Assembly: GCF_020382885.2 (NCBI RefSeq)
Contig: NC_058493.1
Coordinates: forward strand, 23,185,499 to 23,249,498
DNA length: 64,000 bases
From: Scatophagus argus
Taxonomy: Eukaryota; Chordata; Actinopteri; Scatophagidae
Direction of reading: 5' to 3'
Below, piece by piece: positions 11,847 to 26,436 of this stretch. The notes below the pieces were generated by a model, which searched no databases, was not told the DNA's origin, and worked only from the letters and a program-made list of their open reading frames with translations. Numbering within the stretch: position 1 is the first letter of the stretch; each line of letters begins with the position of its first letter. The position numbers and the translations under genes are program-made.

Positions 11847-11870
11847 GGATTAAAATGACGCAGTGGATTA
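11847..11870 (-). promoter_or_regulatory. rlbp1: two CRX/OTX-type sites in the presumed rlbp1 promoter
   Basis: The minus strand reads TAATCC at 11870-11865 and again at 11852-11847, 18 bp apart. TAATCC is the photoreceptor/RPE homeobox (CRX, OTX2) core, and CRX-type elements are reported in the mammalian RLBP1 promoter. Both sit about 100 bp upstream of the putative first-exon donor. No TATA box is evident. Confidence 0.5.
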
Positions 11871-11917
11871 CAGTGAGTGGCTAATCTACGTGATGCAAAC
11901 TGTGAGGGGGAAGGTGG

Positions 11918-11960
11918 GATGGAGGAGGAGGAGGAGGAGGAGGAGGAAGAGGAGGAGGGA
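11918..11960. repeat. (GGA)n purine-rich microsatellite
   Basis: About 12 GGA units with an AGA interruption, just upstream of the presumed rlbp1 start. Confidence 0.9.
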
Positions 11961-12079
11961 TGTGTGTTGGTTTGGCCTGTCATTCTGGTCTACGGTGGTA
12001 CGGATGGGACAAAACACAACACCACTGGACAAAGCATGTTTATGAAAAACAATTAAATAAAAATGTAAAAAAATATATA

Positions 12080-12200
12080 TACAGTGCATCCGGAAAGTAT
12101 TCCCACCGCTTTGCTTTATCCACTTTTTGCTATGTTACAGTCTCATTCCAAAATGGATTAAATGAAATTTCTCCCTCAAAGTTCTACAGAAGTGAACAAA
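12080..12200. mobile_element. Tc1/mariner-like terminal fragment
   Basis: TA followed by cagtgcatccggaaagtatt, then ttatgtta-type text and attccaaaatggattaaat, matches the end of an interspersed element I know from many fish genomes. It begins at a TA, as Tc1/mariner insertions do. No transposase ORF and no matching opposite end were found, so it is a relic. The family assignment is from memory. Confidence 0.5.
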
Positions 12201-13479
12201 GTGAAACAAGTTTGCTCGAACATGCAAAAAAATCCACAAAACTAGAGAGAAGAAACACATTAAAAACAAACAAACAAACAAACATATAAACATTTTAGTA
12301 AACATATTACCAAGTCAGAACGCACAACATTAACAAAGCTGATTTGTTTGTGTGTTTGATGCCTTTGGGCCACCGTACTCTGAACCGATGATAATTTTCA
12401 TTGCACATAACTTTATTCTGTAACATAAGTAAATATAAACGCATCCCAAAGACCAAACTAAACAATCAGAGTCTTTATGTCTGACGTTTTTCATCCTTGT
12501 TTGCCTGCCGTCACACACTCAGACTGGATGTTAACCCAGCACATGTGACATGAAAGGTGGGATTTGAGCTTGATACTCCTGTGCCTGTACCAAATGTCAT
12601 ATGAGAGGCGACCACCTGTGAAGCACACTTTCAGCTTCACATTACACATTCTTTGAAATCCTCAACAAAGGGAACCACTTGCTCTGGGACCCAGATTACG
12701 GGTATGGATTACTTGTCCATGATTGCACAACATCAGACGAGTTGGCTCTCTTCTAGCGCCAGTCGTTGATTACATTAAACAAAAATCAAATCACGTTTAC
12801 ATGTATATTTTTTTTGGGGGGGGGGTTTTGGAGGTTGATGATACTTTGTCATATCTGTTTCCATGCTCTGTGCCTCAGTGTCAAAAAAAAACCCTGAAGT
12901 GAAGTGTGCATTAAATGTGTATGTAATTGAAAAGTTTCCAATGATCAGCCACGACTTGCATGTTTTTCTCTCCCCTCTTGACGCTGACATCGCAGTGCGA
13001 ATCAGAAGGCCTCGTGCAGGCTTGGGACGTAACCTGCATCCTATCTGAGTGAGGGAGCTGAGGTTAATGAACCGTGGGTGCACAGAGGAAGCATCCATCC
13101 CGCATTAAAGCTCGATGCTCCGCTGGGTCTCGGCTGCCTGTGCACACTGAGGCCTCTGTCATCCAGAACTGGCAGACTTACTCTGCTCTGCTATTGTTCT
13201 CCTATCAGCACCTCTCATTAGCGGATGCTCATGAATAACCTTCTGTTCTCGCCAAGACAAACAGGGGTTAACAATGTGTCTGTGTGTCACATCAGACATG
13301 GCATTACGAATGTTTTTGTACCGTTAGGTTCTTTGATTCAAAGGAATTCCTGCCGGTTATGTCACCCTGCAAGCCAACAGAGCCAACAGGCAGCGGCGGC
13401 TGCTTCATATACTGCATGGGTACTTCAATCTGCAGTGGTGCATCATATTTTATGTAAGACCATCATATGCTTGTGAACA

Positions 13480-13650
13480 GAGGCGATTCTAGAGTCTGTT
13501 GGAGCCCTAAGCAAAAATTTCCAGGGGGCCCTTCTGACCAGTGTTCATCACCAACATGTTATAATTTTGGTGAAAATAGCCCTCGGGCCCCGAGTCTCGG
13601 GGGCCCCAAGCAGTTGGCTTCCTTGCCTGTTGATAAGCTGTGCCCATGTT
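13480..13650. repeat. probable interspersed repeat with ggggccc blocks
   Basis: gaggcgattctagagtctgt, then gccctaagcaaaaatttcc, and later a ggggccccaagcag block resemble a non-coding repeat common in fish. The copy is short, and family and boundaries are uncertain. Confidence 0.4.
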
Positions 13651-14108
13651 TGTGACAACTACGTATCACTAGAAAGTCAAGTTTTCATGAGCTCAGGAAA
13701 ACAACCCCTGTTTTCAGTATTGTGACAACGTATTGTTGTGCACGAAATAATTTAATTTAGCTTAAAAATTCAGTCATTCAGTTTGATCATTCTGATTCAA
13801 AATTTGGGGACAGATGGTTTTCACCGAACAGGGAGAGTATAAAAAAATTTAATAACTAGTAACTAGTAACTAAAGCTGTCAAAGGAATATAATGGAATAA
13901 AAAATATTGTATTTTCCTCTGAAATGTACTGGAAGTGTAAAGACTCGAGCATAAGTATAAATACCTCGAACTTAAAGGTTAAATATATGAGATGACAGAG
14001 AATGAAATCACACAGAATCAAAGTCCGTGATTCTGCAGAAAGACAGCTGGTTGCTAAGTCTCATTCCCAGCTCATTAAATGCTGATGCTTTGAGGTGAAA
14101 TGAGACTC

Positions 14109-14133
14109 AGTCAATCAATCAATCAATCAATCA
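14109..14133. repeat. (CAAT)n microsatellite
   Basis: About five tandem CAAT units, followed by related cagt/gatc units. Confidence 0.85.
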
Positions 14134-14504
14134 GTCAGTTGATCAGTCTTCATCCAGAATTGTTTACCGCACTTTTAAGTCCAGTACTTGTGTAAACATA
14201 CTTAGTTAAAATCACTCACTGTGAAGGAGCTGCTAATGACATTAACAAAGGTCTGTTACATTCAAGGGTCCCAGTAAACTGTGGGAGTGAGACAGTGAAC
14301 CATTGGATCATTATGTTCATTGATTACACCTGCGCTTTTCCTACCGTGGCACGACAAAATGTCCTCTGTGAAACGGGCCGAGTGAGCAATGCGGCTTTTA
14401 AAGATTCAAATAGCTGAAATCGTCTAATCTTAAACATGCGTCACTTTAGTGTGTTAATAAAACTAATATTCCAAAAGTGACTGTAATTCAGGAGATCAAC
14501 ACTC

Positions 14505-14518
14505 CCACCTGGTGGCAC
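14505..14518 (+). promoter_or_regulatory. CTCF-like motif
   Basis: CCACCTGGTGGCAC fits the 14-bp CTCF core consensus CCASYAGRKGGCRS with one mismatch (T for A at position 6). It lies between rlbp1 and slc39a1. Confidence 0.4.
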
Positions 14519-16718
14519 CAACAATCTGCTACTCTGTTACACACATCAGAGCACAAACCTGCCTGATAAGGATTTAAAACAATAAACAATACATTTTAGT
14601 GTACTTGAAACGTTCCTATTCATGTGATTAATCTGTCTAAAGTGTGCCTTTCATGACGATATTAACTATAATAGACACATATATGACATCAGACAGATGC
14701 AGATACTAAACGTAAGTGCTGATGTCCCATGTGTTTATAATTAAGCAAACAAAATGCAATTTTTAAGGTGAAAGTAAATTTAATTATATCACAAAATATC
14801 TTTCTATTAATAAAGATACCTATTAATAAACAAATAAAGAAAAATGAAGACATATTTATTCATGTTTCATACGATCAGGCCAATGTTACCCCTGAAAAAG
14901 TGCTTTCATTAAGTATAAAACCGTCTGCGTTGTTATTCCAATGAACCCACTGACACACACAATAAACAAGTAGACGAAAAATTCCTTTTTTAAAATGAAG
15001 TTTTAATCAAGTTTGCACAACAGACAACAAAAAGTCACAACTGTCATGAGATGAGTAACCAAAAGGCACAGAATAATGCATGAAGGCGCACATGCAGAAA
15101 GACAGTAGATGTTTTTGTGCTTTAACAACGTGACTTTTTCTATGTTTCACAGTGCACTGGTGGGTACTGTGACATAAACAACACAGATGTGAGAGCAGTG
15201 CCACTCCTCCTCTCTCACATCTGCACAAAATATGCCACATGCCACGCTGACATTTAAAAAACAACTTTCTTTGCTGACATATGCACACGTTTGTCACGAC
15301 GACTAACGCACACGCTGCACTTTCCAGTTTCCTGCTTGTCGCTCTGGCGAGGAAACAATGTGATCATCATATGACAGACTAAAACAGGAACTGTGAGTAA
15401 ACAGAGTTGAAACTATAGATGCATGCATGCACTTTATATTAGTTGACTTGGATTGTGAGCAGGCTGAAAGCTCAGATGTACTGATACACTGGACCTTTTT
15501 AACTGTGTGCTTTACTGTTCGGCCCTCAGCCCTACTGTAGTTTAAGACTGATTTAATTTAGCCAGTGTAGTGTACTGCCATGCATACTTGATATGAACTC
15601 TCAATGAAATGTTGCCAGGTGTCAGTTTGCAGTATTAAACTCCTTATCTTGCACATCTTTCTGTACTGATTACAAAACATCTATCTCTACTGATATTTAA
15701 AACATCTGTGTTTGATCACAGTTAAAAAAAAACCCAAAAAAACAGTGAACTAAAAGCACCCCACGTAGAGGAAGTGTTTTAAAACAGCAGAGTAACATTA
15801 AAAGTCTGATCCAGGTAGGCAGACAACATGGACTGAAGCAGGAGCAGGCCAACATAGTGTCATTAACAGTGATCAGCTTGTTTAAATTGGGACACATAAT
15901 AACGATTTCTTCATTAGAAAAGTGCAAACAGAATAAAACCAATGACCATATATTTTCTCATTGTCATCATTGCCTTTTTTTTTTTTTGGTATACAACTTC
16001 TTAAGGCATCAAGGCGTCAGTTTACATTAACACTAGTGTACCGGATGAATGCAAGAAATGTCGATTCGGTTTAAAGTAAAAGTAGCTCAGTGCAGTAAAA
16101 CTAAACCTACACACATTGCACTAAAATGCCAGTTTTACCAAATAAACCTACGTCAGTGGAAACATCAATAATAACTATGTACAAAGGCCAACCATCCAGC
16201 TGAGGGGTACTGACTGAGTTAATTAGAAGGTACTGTAAACATATAAAGCAGCCCTTTGTTTCCACTGGTCAGTAGTAGTGTCAAGGGTCAGAGACTGTGG
16301 TTGTTTGCAGGTCCAAAGCATGTTTGAAACACAAGACCAGTGATAAACGAAGGGACTCGGCGATGTGTCGCCTCTTTCCCCCGTGCTTCTCTCAGTCATT
16401 CAACAAACTTATCATTGCAGCGTTTCCTCTTTAGATAAAATCCTCTTTAAAATAAATCACATGGTATTTGCATGTATCGTATGGTCCTTTAGGACATGAT
16501 TTAAAAGTACACTGAAAGCAACAAAACATCAACTTCTGTTGTCGGGCTCCATTTGATGTTAAAAACTCCAGAGTTGGTTGCATCTTTTCTTTTCTCAGGC
16601 AATTTGCCTGTCTGTACAAAAGCCGCTCGCAAACTCGTGCAATCTGCAGTAGTTGGCACAAAGCATGCAGGCCGCATCCTGACAAATATGCCAAATGAAA
16701 CGACAACTTGTATCAGTC

Positions 16719-19700
16719 TCAGCCCACAAATGTCAGACCTGCCATGACGCTGAAGCCCAGCAGGATGAAGATCACCTTGACCAGCTGCTTCCCGGGGGAG
16801 TTGAGCTCATGCGGGAGGATCTCGAGGAAGGTGATGTAAACAAACGTCCCTGCGGCGAGACCCTCCAGGATGGCCTGGATTAGAGCTCCGGACGCCAGCT
16901 GAGCCTCCATCACGCCGATGCCGATGGCGATGCCTATGGGTGACATCAAGGCGAACACCACGATGTAAGCAGCCATCCATAATGGGCGAACTGCACTCTG
17001 GACCAGCTTCACAGACAGACTGAAAACTATGATGCTCTTGTGGACAAGTATAGCGATGCAGATCTCTAACACCTGGAGAAGACAAAGAAGTTAGATGGTT
17101 GTTTCTACCTCCCGGTCAGAATGACTGCTTAAGAGACAAAAAACAATAGTAAATGTCATCATTCTGTGTATAAATTCTGCTCTGGGTTGTATTTTAGTGG
17201 GTACGTAGGACTGGGCATTGAGACAATACATGATATAGATTTATAGATTATGTTTTTAAATCCTAGTGTTTCAGAATGTACAAAGTTTCCTTTTGTTCTC
17301 ACGTATTTTATAATTCTTTGGCCTCTGGTTGAACCTGCAAGATTCAGTCATGCAGTTGCAAATATTTTATGTTATTAGCCACAGCAAACATAGATGAAAA
17401 GTCTCAAGGGAACACCCATGGCATGCTACGTCTGTTTAGGCTGTCTTGTGACCTGAAGACACAGATCAGGCCTGCAAGACAGCAAGACTGCTTTTCTCTC
17501 CGAGTCCCGAAGCTATAAAATGAAACCACGCTTTCTTCTCAATGTATGACAGAGTTGTAAATGTGATTCCTAAGTGCATGACTTGTAATATTACGAGAAG
17601 AACCAAAGAAGCAACTTTAAATAAGAATTTGATTTTTCAGACGTCAGGTAAAAAAGAAAGAGGAGAAAACAGCAAATGCTCCACGCTCTCTGAGTGGCGC
17701 ACTGAGTGGATTTAAAGCTGGCCTGTGGAGTTTTAAAGCACTACAGATCAGGTGCCTGCTTTGTTTACAAGAAAACTCCACAGGACCCTTTTAAAATCAG
17801 GTGAAGTAACTCTAACTGTTTTGTTACCTTTGAGTCGGTGCTCTGCAGGCCGATAGCAAGACCTTCAAAAATCGAGTGGAGCGAGAGGGAGAGGAAGAGG
17901 ATGAAGGAACGAAAGGGGGAGTGAGCCTGAAGATCAACATGGACATGCTGACCGCTGCTCTCCAGATCAGGGCTCGTGGCGTGGCCATGGCCGTGGCCGT
18001 GCCCATTTCTGTTGTCCTGTATGAGGGGCGTCGTCTCCTGTTGAGTCCCTCTAATCTCTTGACAGTTCAGGACAATCCTCTCCAGAATGAGGACCATGAA
18101 GAAGCCGGCAGCCATGATGAACTCTGGAAAGGGGAAACTGGTCTGTTTGAGACCGATGTAGAGAGATTAACCGGTCTGCAGGTTCAGTCTGATGACAGCG
18201 TCTATCTGATATTTAATTCTTTAAGCAAATAAAGGAAAAGCACCAAACATTCTCTGGTTACAGATTTTGCTGCTATTTTTGTTTTTATATCATAGTCAAA
18301 TTAAAAATGGGGGGTTTGGACTGCTGGTTGGACAAAACAAAACATTAGAAGAGGTCAATTTGGGCTCTGAGGAACTGAGATGTCTATTTATATAAAAGGC
18401 TTATTATAAAGTAATGACAGCACAACAATTCTTATTTATGGGTGATTATATTCGATTTCTGTCAATAGATTCACCTAAATCCTACACACCGGACCTTAAC
18501 CGGACCTTATAAAAATATAACAATATTTGTAGCCTGAATGTATGTGATTCTTCCCGACTGAGTTTGTCCAAATGGGTCCACGCTTGGACGTACCTCCACC
18601 TTCCGAACATCCAGCTCAGCGCTGATATCTGACAGATAATCTGGAATGATGTCGAGCAGACATGCTGCCAGGAAAACCCCTCCGGCAAAACAGCTGATCA
18701 GACTCAGAGCTGTGCGGTGCTGTTCTGCAAATGGCAAAACATGTCCTGTTTCAGTGAGCTTACAATAAACTTACACACAATGGTAAAATTACTACGAACA
18801 AAGTGACATAAACTGCAGCGTGGACCAATCATATTTTAGCATTCATCATGCTACCCATGAATCTCCATATGAATCACTGGGGTATTTTGCATTTCCAACT
18901 TATTATGATCACTAAAATCATAAAAGCTAAAAAAAAGGGTAAAAAGCTAAAAAAAACATTATCACTCATTTAGCCTAAAAAATGAAGGACTGCTGGTACA
19001 GTTCAGACGTGGGCCTCCAAAGTTTGTATAATTATTGGGAAATCATGTGACATGGCGTGACAGGGAAAGCACTGAGGTCAAATTTACTCAGTAAAGCACT
19101 AAAACATACAAGGATGTCAATGACATTTTCACTTCCTTCTGAGAAAGTCGAAAGACTCGTTTTCGCCAGTCATATGTAAAATCAGATGTGACTGGTACGT
19201 ATTAAAAAGGCGTTGTGCTTCAGACTTTATCGCTGTCAGGTGACCCGTGAGAGGAGAGTTTATTCATGAAGCAAAGATTAAGGCTGACAACAAATTAAGA
19301 TGACAACGCAGCGGTGCAAGAACGCGTAAACCTGTGGAAATGTTCTCCTAAAACACAGCGTTAACATTTCTCTGCTATCACTTTGTTAATTGTTTCTAAC
19401 GTAGATAACAGTTGATAAAATCAATAGCTTTACAACACTATCTACACCCAGATCATGTGATTTGGTCAGAGAGACGGCTGGTGAACCCCCTTAAGAACAG
19501 CACAGACATACCGCTAATCGTTACACCAAACTTCATTAAAACATCAGGTAATTTAAGAATGACTCGTTTATTTGCACATCACAACATACGGGAGAGTGAG
19601 AATCAAAACTGCATCCTGATAAGTAAATTTCCTTTATTTAATTCGGCGTCAAATTGGAAAGCAACACATAATCAGGTCAATGAAAGACGTCTCAATGTAA

Positions 19701-19956
19701 TGCTGTAATATCAACTCTTCTTTGAAAGATGAATGTAACCGAGATATAGACGGTGATTTCTAAATCTGAATGAACAGCACAGCTGAGGTAAACAGCTGCT
19801 TCTGTTAGCTGTTAGGTTATATTAACGTGTGAGTTACCAACCTGTCCCGTTCGTGTCTCTGAACCATTTGACCCGCGCAGGAATGAATCCAAAAAGAAGA
19901 GTTAACAACAACAAACCGATCAGAGCGCCTATTTTCACCTGGAGCAGATATTCCAT
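16719..19956 (-). CDS. slc39a1: slc39a1, zinc transporter ZIP1
   Basis: This is a ZIP-family (SLC39) plasma-membrane importer that moves Zn2+ into the cytoplasm. Exons, in gene order: 19956-19842, 18724-18594, 18142-17828, 17072-16719, giving 304 aa with in-frame GT-AG joins (human ZIP1 324 aa). The predicted topology is the usual eight membrane spans. TM1 is GALIGLLLLTLLFGFIPA (about 10-27). LSLISCFAGGVFLAACLLD begins near residue 46. A His-rich cytoplasmic loop, NGHGHGHGH, lies at about 128-136 with HVHV just after. The metal-site helix is LHSIFEGLAIGL (HSxFEG at 171-176), and the next helix carries HK at 198-199. The protein ends ILPHEL...LTFVG. For exon 3 I chose the acceptor aaacag (18143) because it keeps frame and adds the TSFPFPEF start; the nearer AG at 18138 breaks frame. 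It is head-to-head with tmem208. An alternative label would be another ZIP-I paralogue (slc39a3-like), but the match to ZIP1 is better. Confidence 0.93.
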
Positions 19957-20868
19957 TTTATGGCAAAAAAGAAAAACTGTCGGTTTGATAACGATGTTAA
20001 CTACCGATGTGTACTAGCATCTGATGAGCAATGAAGCAAAGCCGAAGCCCGCCGACCTATGCGAAGACAGGAGTACCTCTATGACAGTCAGTCAGTGTTA
20101 TTATTTGGAGGGTCTGATATTCACACTACGGTGGCCGGGAGGGCAAAACGAAATATGTCTTAAAAACTGAAAAGGGCGCCCCCATCGTTTCACTGGCCTA
20201 AGCTTCAAACTACATTAGACTTTTTCTAGTTAAAAAAATGAATGACAGCTGTTTCCAGTTTTCTTGTTGCCGTATTAATTTATTTTAAATGCATTTATTT
20301 GATGTAATTATTTTTTGAATTACAGTTAGAAGAAAAAAAGTTTAGTTTAGGTAACAAGAAATCCTTGTATGAAACACGTACCTGATTTCTCAGCTATTTG
20401 AACCAAAATTCCCATTGTAGTGGAGCAACAGCAGAAAGGTAGGTATCTCAAAAACTAGGACAAATAAGTTTGTCTGCATGACTACACAATTAGGTATCAT
20501 TACACAAGTGAAAAATTGTTTTAAATATTAATCTTATACGTACAGTGTCGCTGATAAAATTTAAGCCACGTTTTTTCGTTTTGAAAGACTGTATTTGAGT
20601 AAATCACTTGACTGTTTGTTTTGTTTGTTTTTGGTTTAAAAAATAAATTGCCAGCAGATGGCAGTCTGTCACCAAATTTCACGAGCCGCACGAGGAACGG
20701 CGAGTTGATGACGACATTTTCATGCGCCGGATATGTTGACACGGCGAGAATCCTGAATGCTGATGTGTTACACGAAATTACAAGGCAGGTAGACTTCTGA
20801 GTTTCTTTTATTGTTTTTTTGATGCGGTAATACAATAACGGAGAGGAGCGGCGGCGAGTCACAGGTCC
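19957..20868. promoter_or_regulatory. head-to-head promoter interval slc39a1 / tmem208
   Basis: There are 964 bp between the two divergent ATGs. Near the slc39a1 side is a GC-rich patch (20041-20060, ggccggga at 20131-20139, ggcgcccc near 20175). Near tmem208 are a perfect CTCF-consensus match (20651), gatgacg (20707) and catgcgcc (20721). No TATA box is clear. Transcription starts are not visible, so shared use of one promoter is only possible. Confidence 0.5.
20651..20664 (+). promoter_or_regulatory. CTCF consensus motif upstream of tmem208
   Basis: CCAGCAGATGGCAG matches the CTCF core consensus CCASYAGRKGGCRS at all 14 positions. It lies about 270 bp upstream of the tmem208 start codon. 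Confidence 0.55.
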
Positions 20869-20920
20869 ATGTCAAAGAAGACGCAGTGGAAGACAGCCAC
20901 AGCAGCCGGTCAGAGAGCCA

Positions 20921-23440
<2,520 letters not shown>

Positions 23441-23967
23441 TGCTGCGGGGCAGACGGAGCAGTATTTTTCTACACAGAATCTAATATACAGATAGCGAGG
23501 AACTCTTAAGTTATTTAGGATGAAATTTTGTTATCGAGTTAAACCATCCAAATCTGATACTGTGGAATCTTGTTTGTTTTTCTTTCTGCTTTCTCCTGTA
23601 ATCAGATTTTCTCTTAAATTATGAGATGAAATCTTGCCTATTTAGATAATGTCATGGTCCAAATTTCATTCTTTCTCATGCAGAGCTTTAAGGTTTTTGC
23701 TGTTGCCCAATCTGATCACACTTCCCCCTGCAGATTTCCATCAAATATTCCCTCAACAACCCTGCAAGGCAATGACAAAATGAGTCTAAACTGTAGCTAT
23801 CTGAACCCAGTCCAGCCCTGCCACTTTTCTCATGGCGTGTCTTTTATTTTTGTAAAACGTAACAGAATTCATTGGCGAGCCTTCATTACAGAGCCCAGAT
23901 GCTTTGTTTGTACGTTATTATAAAATCAACTGGATATAAATCATGTTTAAAATTTAAACCTTTTTGC

Positions 23968-23973
23968 AATAAA
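23968..23973 (+). terminator. tmem208: tmem208 polyadenylation signal
   Basis: AATAAA lies about 530 nt after the stop and is followed by a GT-rich stretch (cattgtgttgagttg), giving a short 3' UTR from 23441. Confidence 0.65.
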
Positions 23974-24447
23974 AATCTTCCTTCATTGTGTTGAGTTGAT
24001 CATTATATTCATTTCAAGAAGTTTAGAAGACGCAGTGTGTCTGTTTGGTTAGTGTTATGCCCTCAATCATGGCTTAAAAGTGACTTCAGCAATTATTTTA
24101 CAAAATCCCATGAGGCTCAAATGTGCTTTTGGTTCCCTAAAGAAATCATTTAAGCTTCTGAAACAATTGGTTTGTAAAGCGACCGGACGGAACCAGCCTT
24201 TGATTTGAGTTATCCAAAAAAACAACACTGAGTTTAAACTTTTAATAGATTTTATTTGGATTTCCTGCTCAACATATAAATTCCCAGTTATTTCCCATCT
24301 CCCCAGAAGAAACAAGCACTGCAGCCCTCTGCATCATGTGACAGCTTCAGGCTTTACAGGACACTATGAGATCATAAAAATGTGATGTGGACAAATTAAT
24401 TTAGAGGAACATCACAAAACTAAAGCTGCTGGCTGCCGAATTTTAGA

Positions 24448-24474
24448 CATCATCATCATCATCATCATCATCAT
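24448..24474. repeat. (CAT)9 microsatellite
   Basis: Nine uninterrupted CAT units. Confidence 0.95.
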
Positions 24475-26411
24475 CTGTCTTTTCTTTTCGTTCCTGAAAC
24501 TGTTTGCATATTTGAGTTTAGAGATTTAAGATTACAGCTGACAAATCGACAATCAGATGACAGTTTAATCCCCAAATGTCTGAGGAAACATCAGCCACTC
24601 GGTGCACAGCTGCATTCAACATTTGTTTGTCCTACCATCCAGTGAGTTGAGCCTTGTCCTGGGGGTGGGGGGTGGTTGTTTATTATCAAGTGTACTGAGC
24701 GACTTTATACTGTCTATCCAGTGTTGACAAAGTGTACTCACTGATTATGTTCATGCTGAGACTCCAAAGAGAGTGAGTGGGATGGCTAAACCCAGATCTG
24801 CTCCCAATATAATTACAGATTTCCCATTATTGTTACATCCATGCTTACCCAACTCAACAAGCTACAACCTGCAGTCGCTGGGTTTGAAGGGGAATCACCG
24901 CGATGGTGTGAAGAAACAAAAACAGCAAGAAACCAAACAGCAAGGCGTCTGCAAAGTTTGCCTTAATCTGATACGTACAGGAATTCAAACAGCTCTTTTT
25001 ACGGAAATGTATACTTTTCCTCCAACATCAATATCCCCACAAGCTTTTTCAAAATGACTGCTTTTGCTCTGCCTGTGTCCTGCCCTCCTTCATTCCAGCC
25101 CTGTGGTCCTATACTGTCTCTATTATAGGGTTATAAACAAAGTAACCAAAATTAGAGCAGCACGGCATCCAGTTGTCAGGGCCAATCCCAGATGTGGGCT
25201 TTGAGAGGGACCATGTTGCAGTGTAATTTAGCACTGGGGACACTCACATGCACGTTACCCCACCTCCTCAGTGTGCTTTGTGTTTTCACGGGGAAGATGT
25301 GCAGAACCGGGGATTTTACATTTCAAACAATTGTCTTCTAAGAAATCCAGTGCTGAAACTTTTCCATGGCTCATGGCTGGAAAAAGGACACATGATCATT
25401 TTCACTCTGAGCTTTTTCATATGCAAACTTTCCCTTCTCTAAGTAACATGAAATCGTTTCTGCTCTTACTTTGAGGCGCAACACAAAATAGAGACACATC
25501 TCTGAAAAGAACTTTCTTTATGTGAGAGTTCCCGTCACGGCTGCTGATTTAAGATGGAGGGAAGAGAAAAGAGTGCGGGGAGAAAGGTCCTTGTTTACCA
25601 TGGCAGTAAAAAAAGGGTTCATCCTGACAAGATGAAATAAGAGCGTTGAGGCTGCATTCCATTTTCCAGACTTTGTGGGTTGCTTTACATGCTCTAACCT
25701 AAAAAAACCCAACAGTTTGAATCCAGTCTGACTGTGTAAGAGTAAAACGAATGCGCTCAAGTTAACAAAAAACATCCAACCTGAGATACAAAGTGGTGAA
25801 CGAATCAGGTGAAGTGGAGCCTTTCGTCTCATTGGCTCCAGCAGAACGTGGCCTTCACATTTTAGATCCCTTTGCACTCTCGCAGCCAGACAAAACAGGA
25901 AATTGGGGGGCATTTGGGCAACAGGCAAGCCTTCGACCCTTGAACTACAGCCTTCCCTCTCTTTGAAGTCAAGAGAGAGAATCACAAGCAATTATAGATG
26001 ATGCAGAGTGTGTTCCCTTGAACATTAAGCCTCCACTGTGTAAACAGAATCAGAGCTCTCTGAGTGTGTTTGGTGGAGCTGTGGGTGTAGTCTGCTTCAA
26101 GTTTATAATTTCTGCTGTTTCGACCTCGTTTGCACTCAAGCTAAAACTGACCTAAACGCTTCTCATAGTTTGGGCTTTAGTGAGGCAGTGTCTGGTGTTA
26201 GAACGAGAGCCTCTGGAAATTATTTTAATTTTTCATGTATTTTCTACATGCTTTGTCTTGCAAATAGCAAATCAGCATCACTGTTTTCAGTATCATCCCG
26301 TAGCTAAAAAGACAACACCGGCCAGGCAGCGTTCACAGCTCCCACCACAGCCTTAAAAGGAAGCCGTCAAGAATTCCTGCTGCATTTGACTGTGCTGTGC
26401 TGTGCTGTGTC

Positions 26412-26436
26412 TGTGTGTGTGTGTGTGTGTGTGTGT
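26412..26436. repeat. (TG)n microsatellite
   Basis: About 12 TG units following a short tgctg repeat. Confidence 0.95.

Larger units (their letters stand above)
11961..16718. other. intergenic interval rlbp1 / slc39a1
   Basis: No gene is recognised here. The interval contains the Tc1-like relic, a G-run (12815-12828), a 'ggggccc'-rich repeat (13480-13650), a CAAT microsatellite (about 14109-14133) and a CTCF-like motif (14505-14518). Its right part presumably includes the slc39a1 3' UTR, whose end I could not place. Confidence 0.5.

Noticed and set aside
14860-15010. Minus-strand AATAAA/ATTAAA words as the slc39a1 polyadenylation site
   Set aside because: They lie 1.7-1.9 kb past the stop in AT-rich DNA where such hexamers occur by chance, and no clear downstream GT element was seen.
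18138-18142. Alternative acceptor (gaccag) for slc39a1 exon 3
   Set aside because: Using it leaves a one-base overhang that does not match the phase-0 donor at 18594. The upstream AG (aaacag) restores frame and adds Thr-Ser before FPFPEF.
24448-24474. Regular spaced repeats as possible CRISPR-like arrays
   Set aside because: All regular arrays in the window are eukaryotic microsatellites without unique spacers.
25518-25991. 157-codon minus-strand ORF, the longest unexplained ORF in the window
   Set aside because: The translation resembles no family I know, has no domain-like pattern, and carries no splice or promoter context. A single ORF of this length in about 40 kb of non-coding DNA read in six frames is not surprising.
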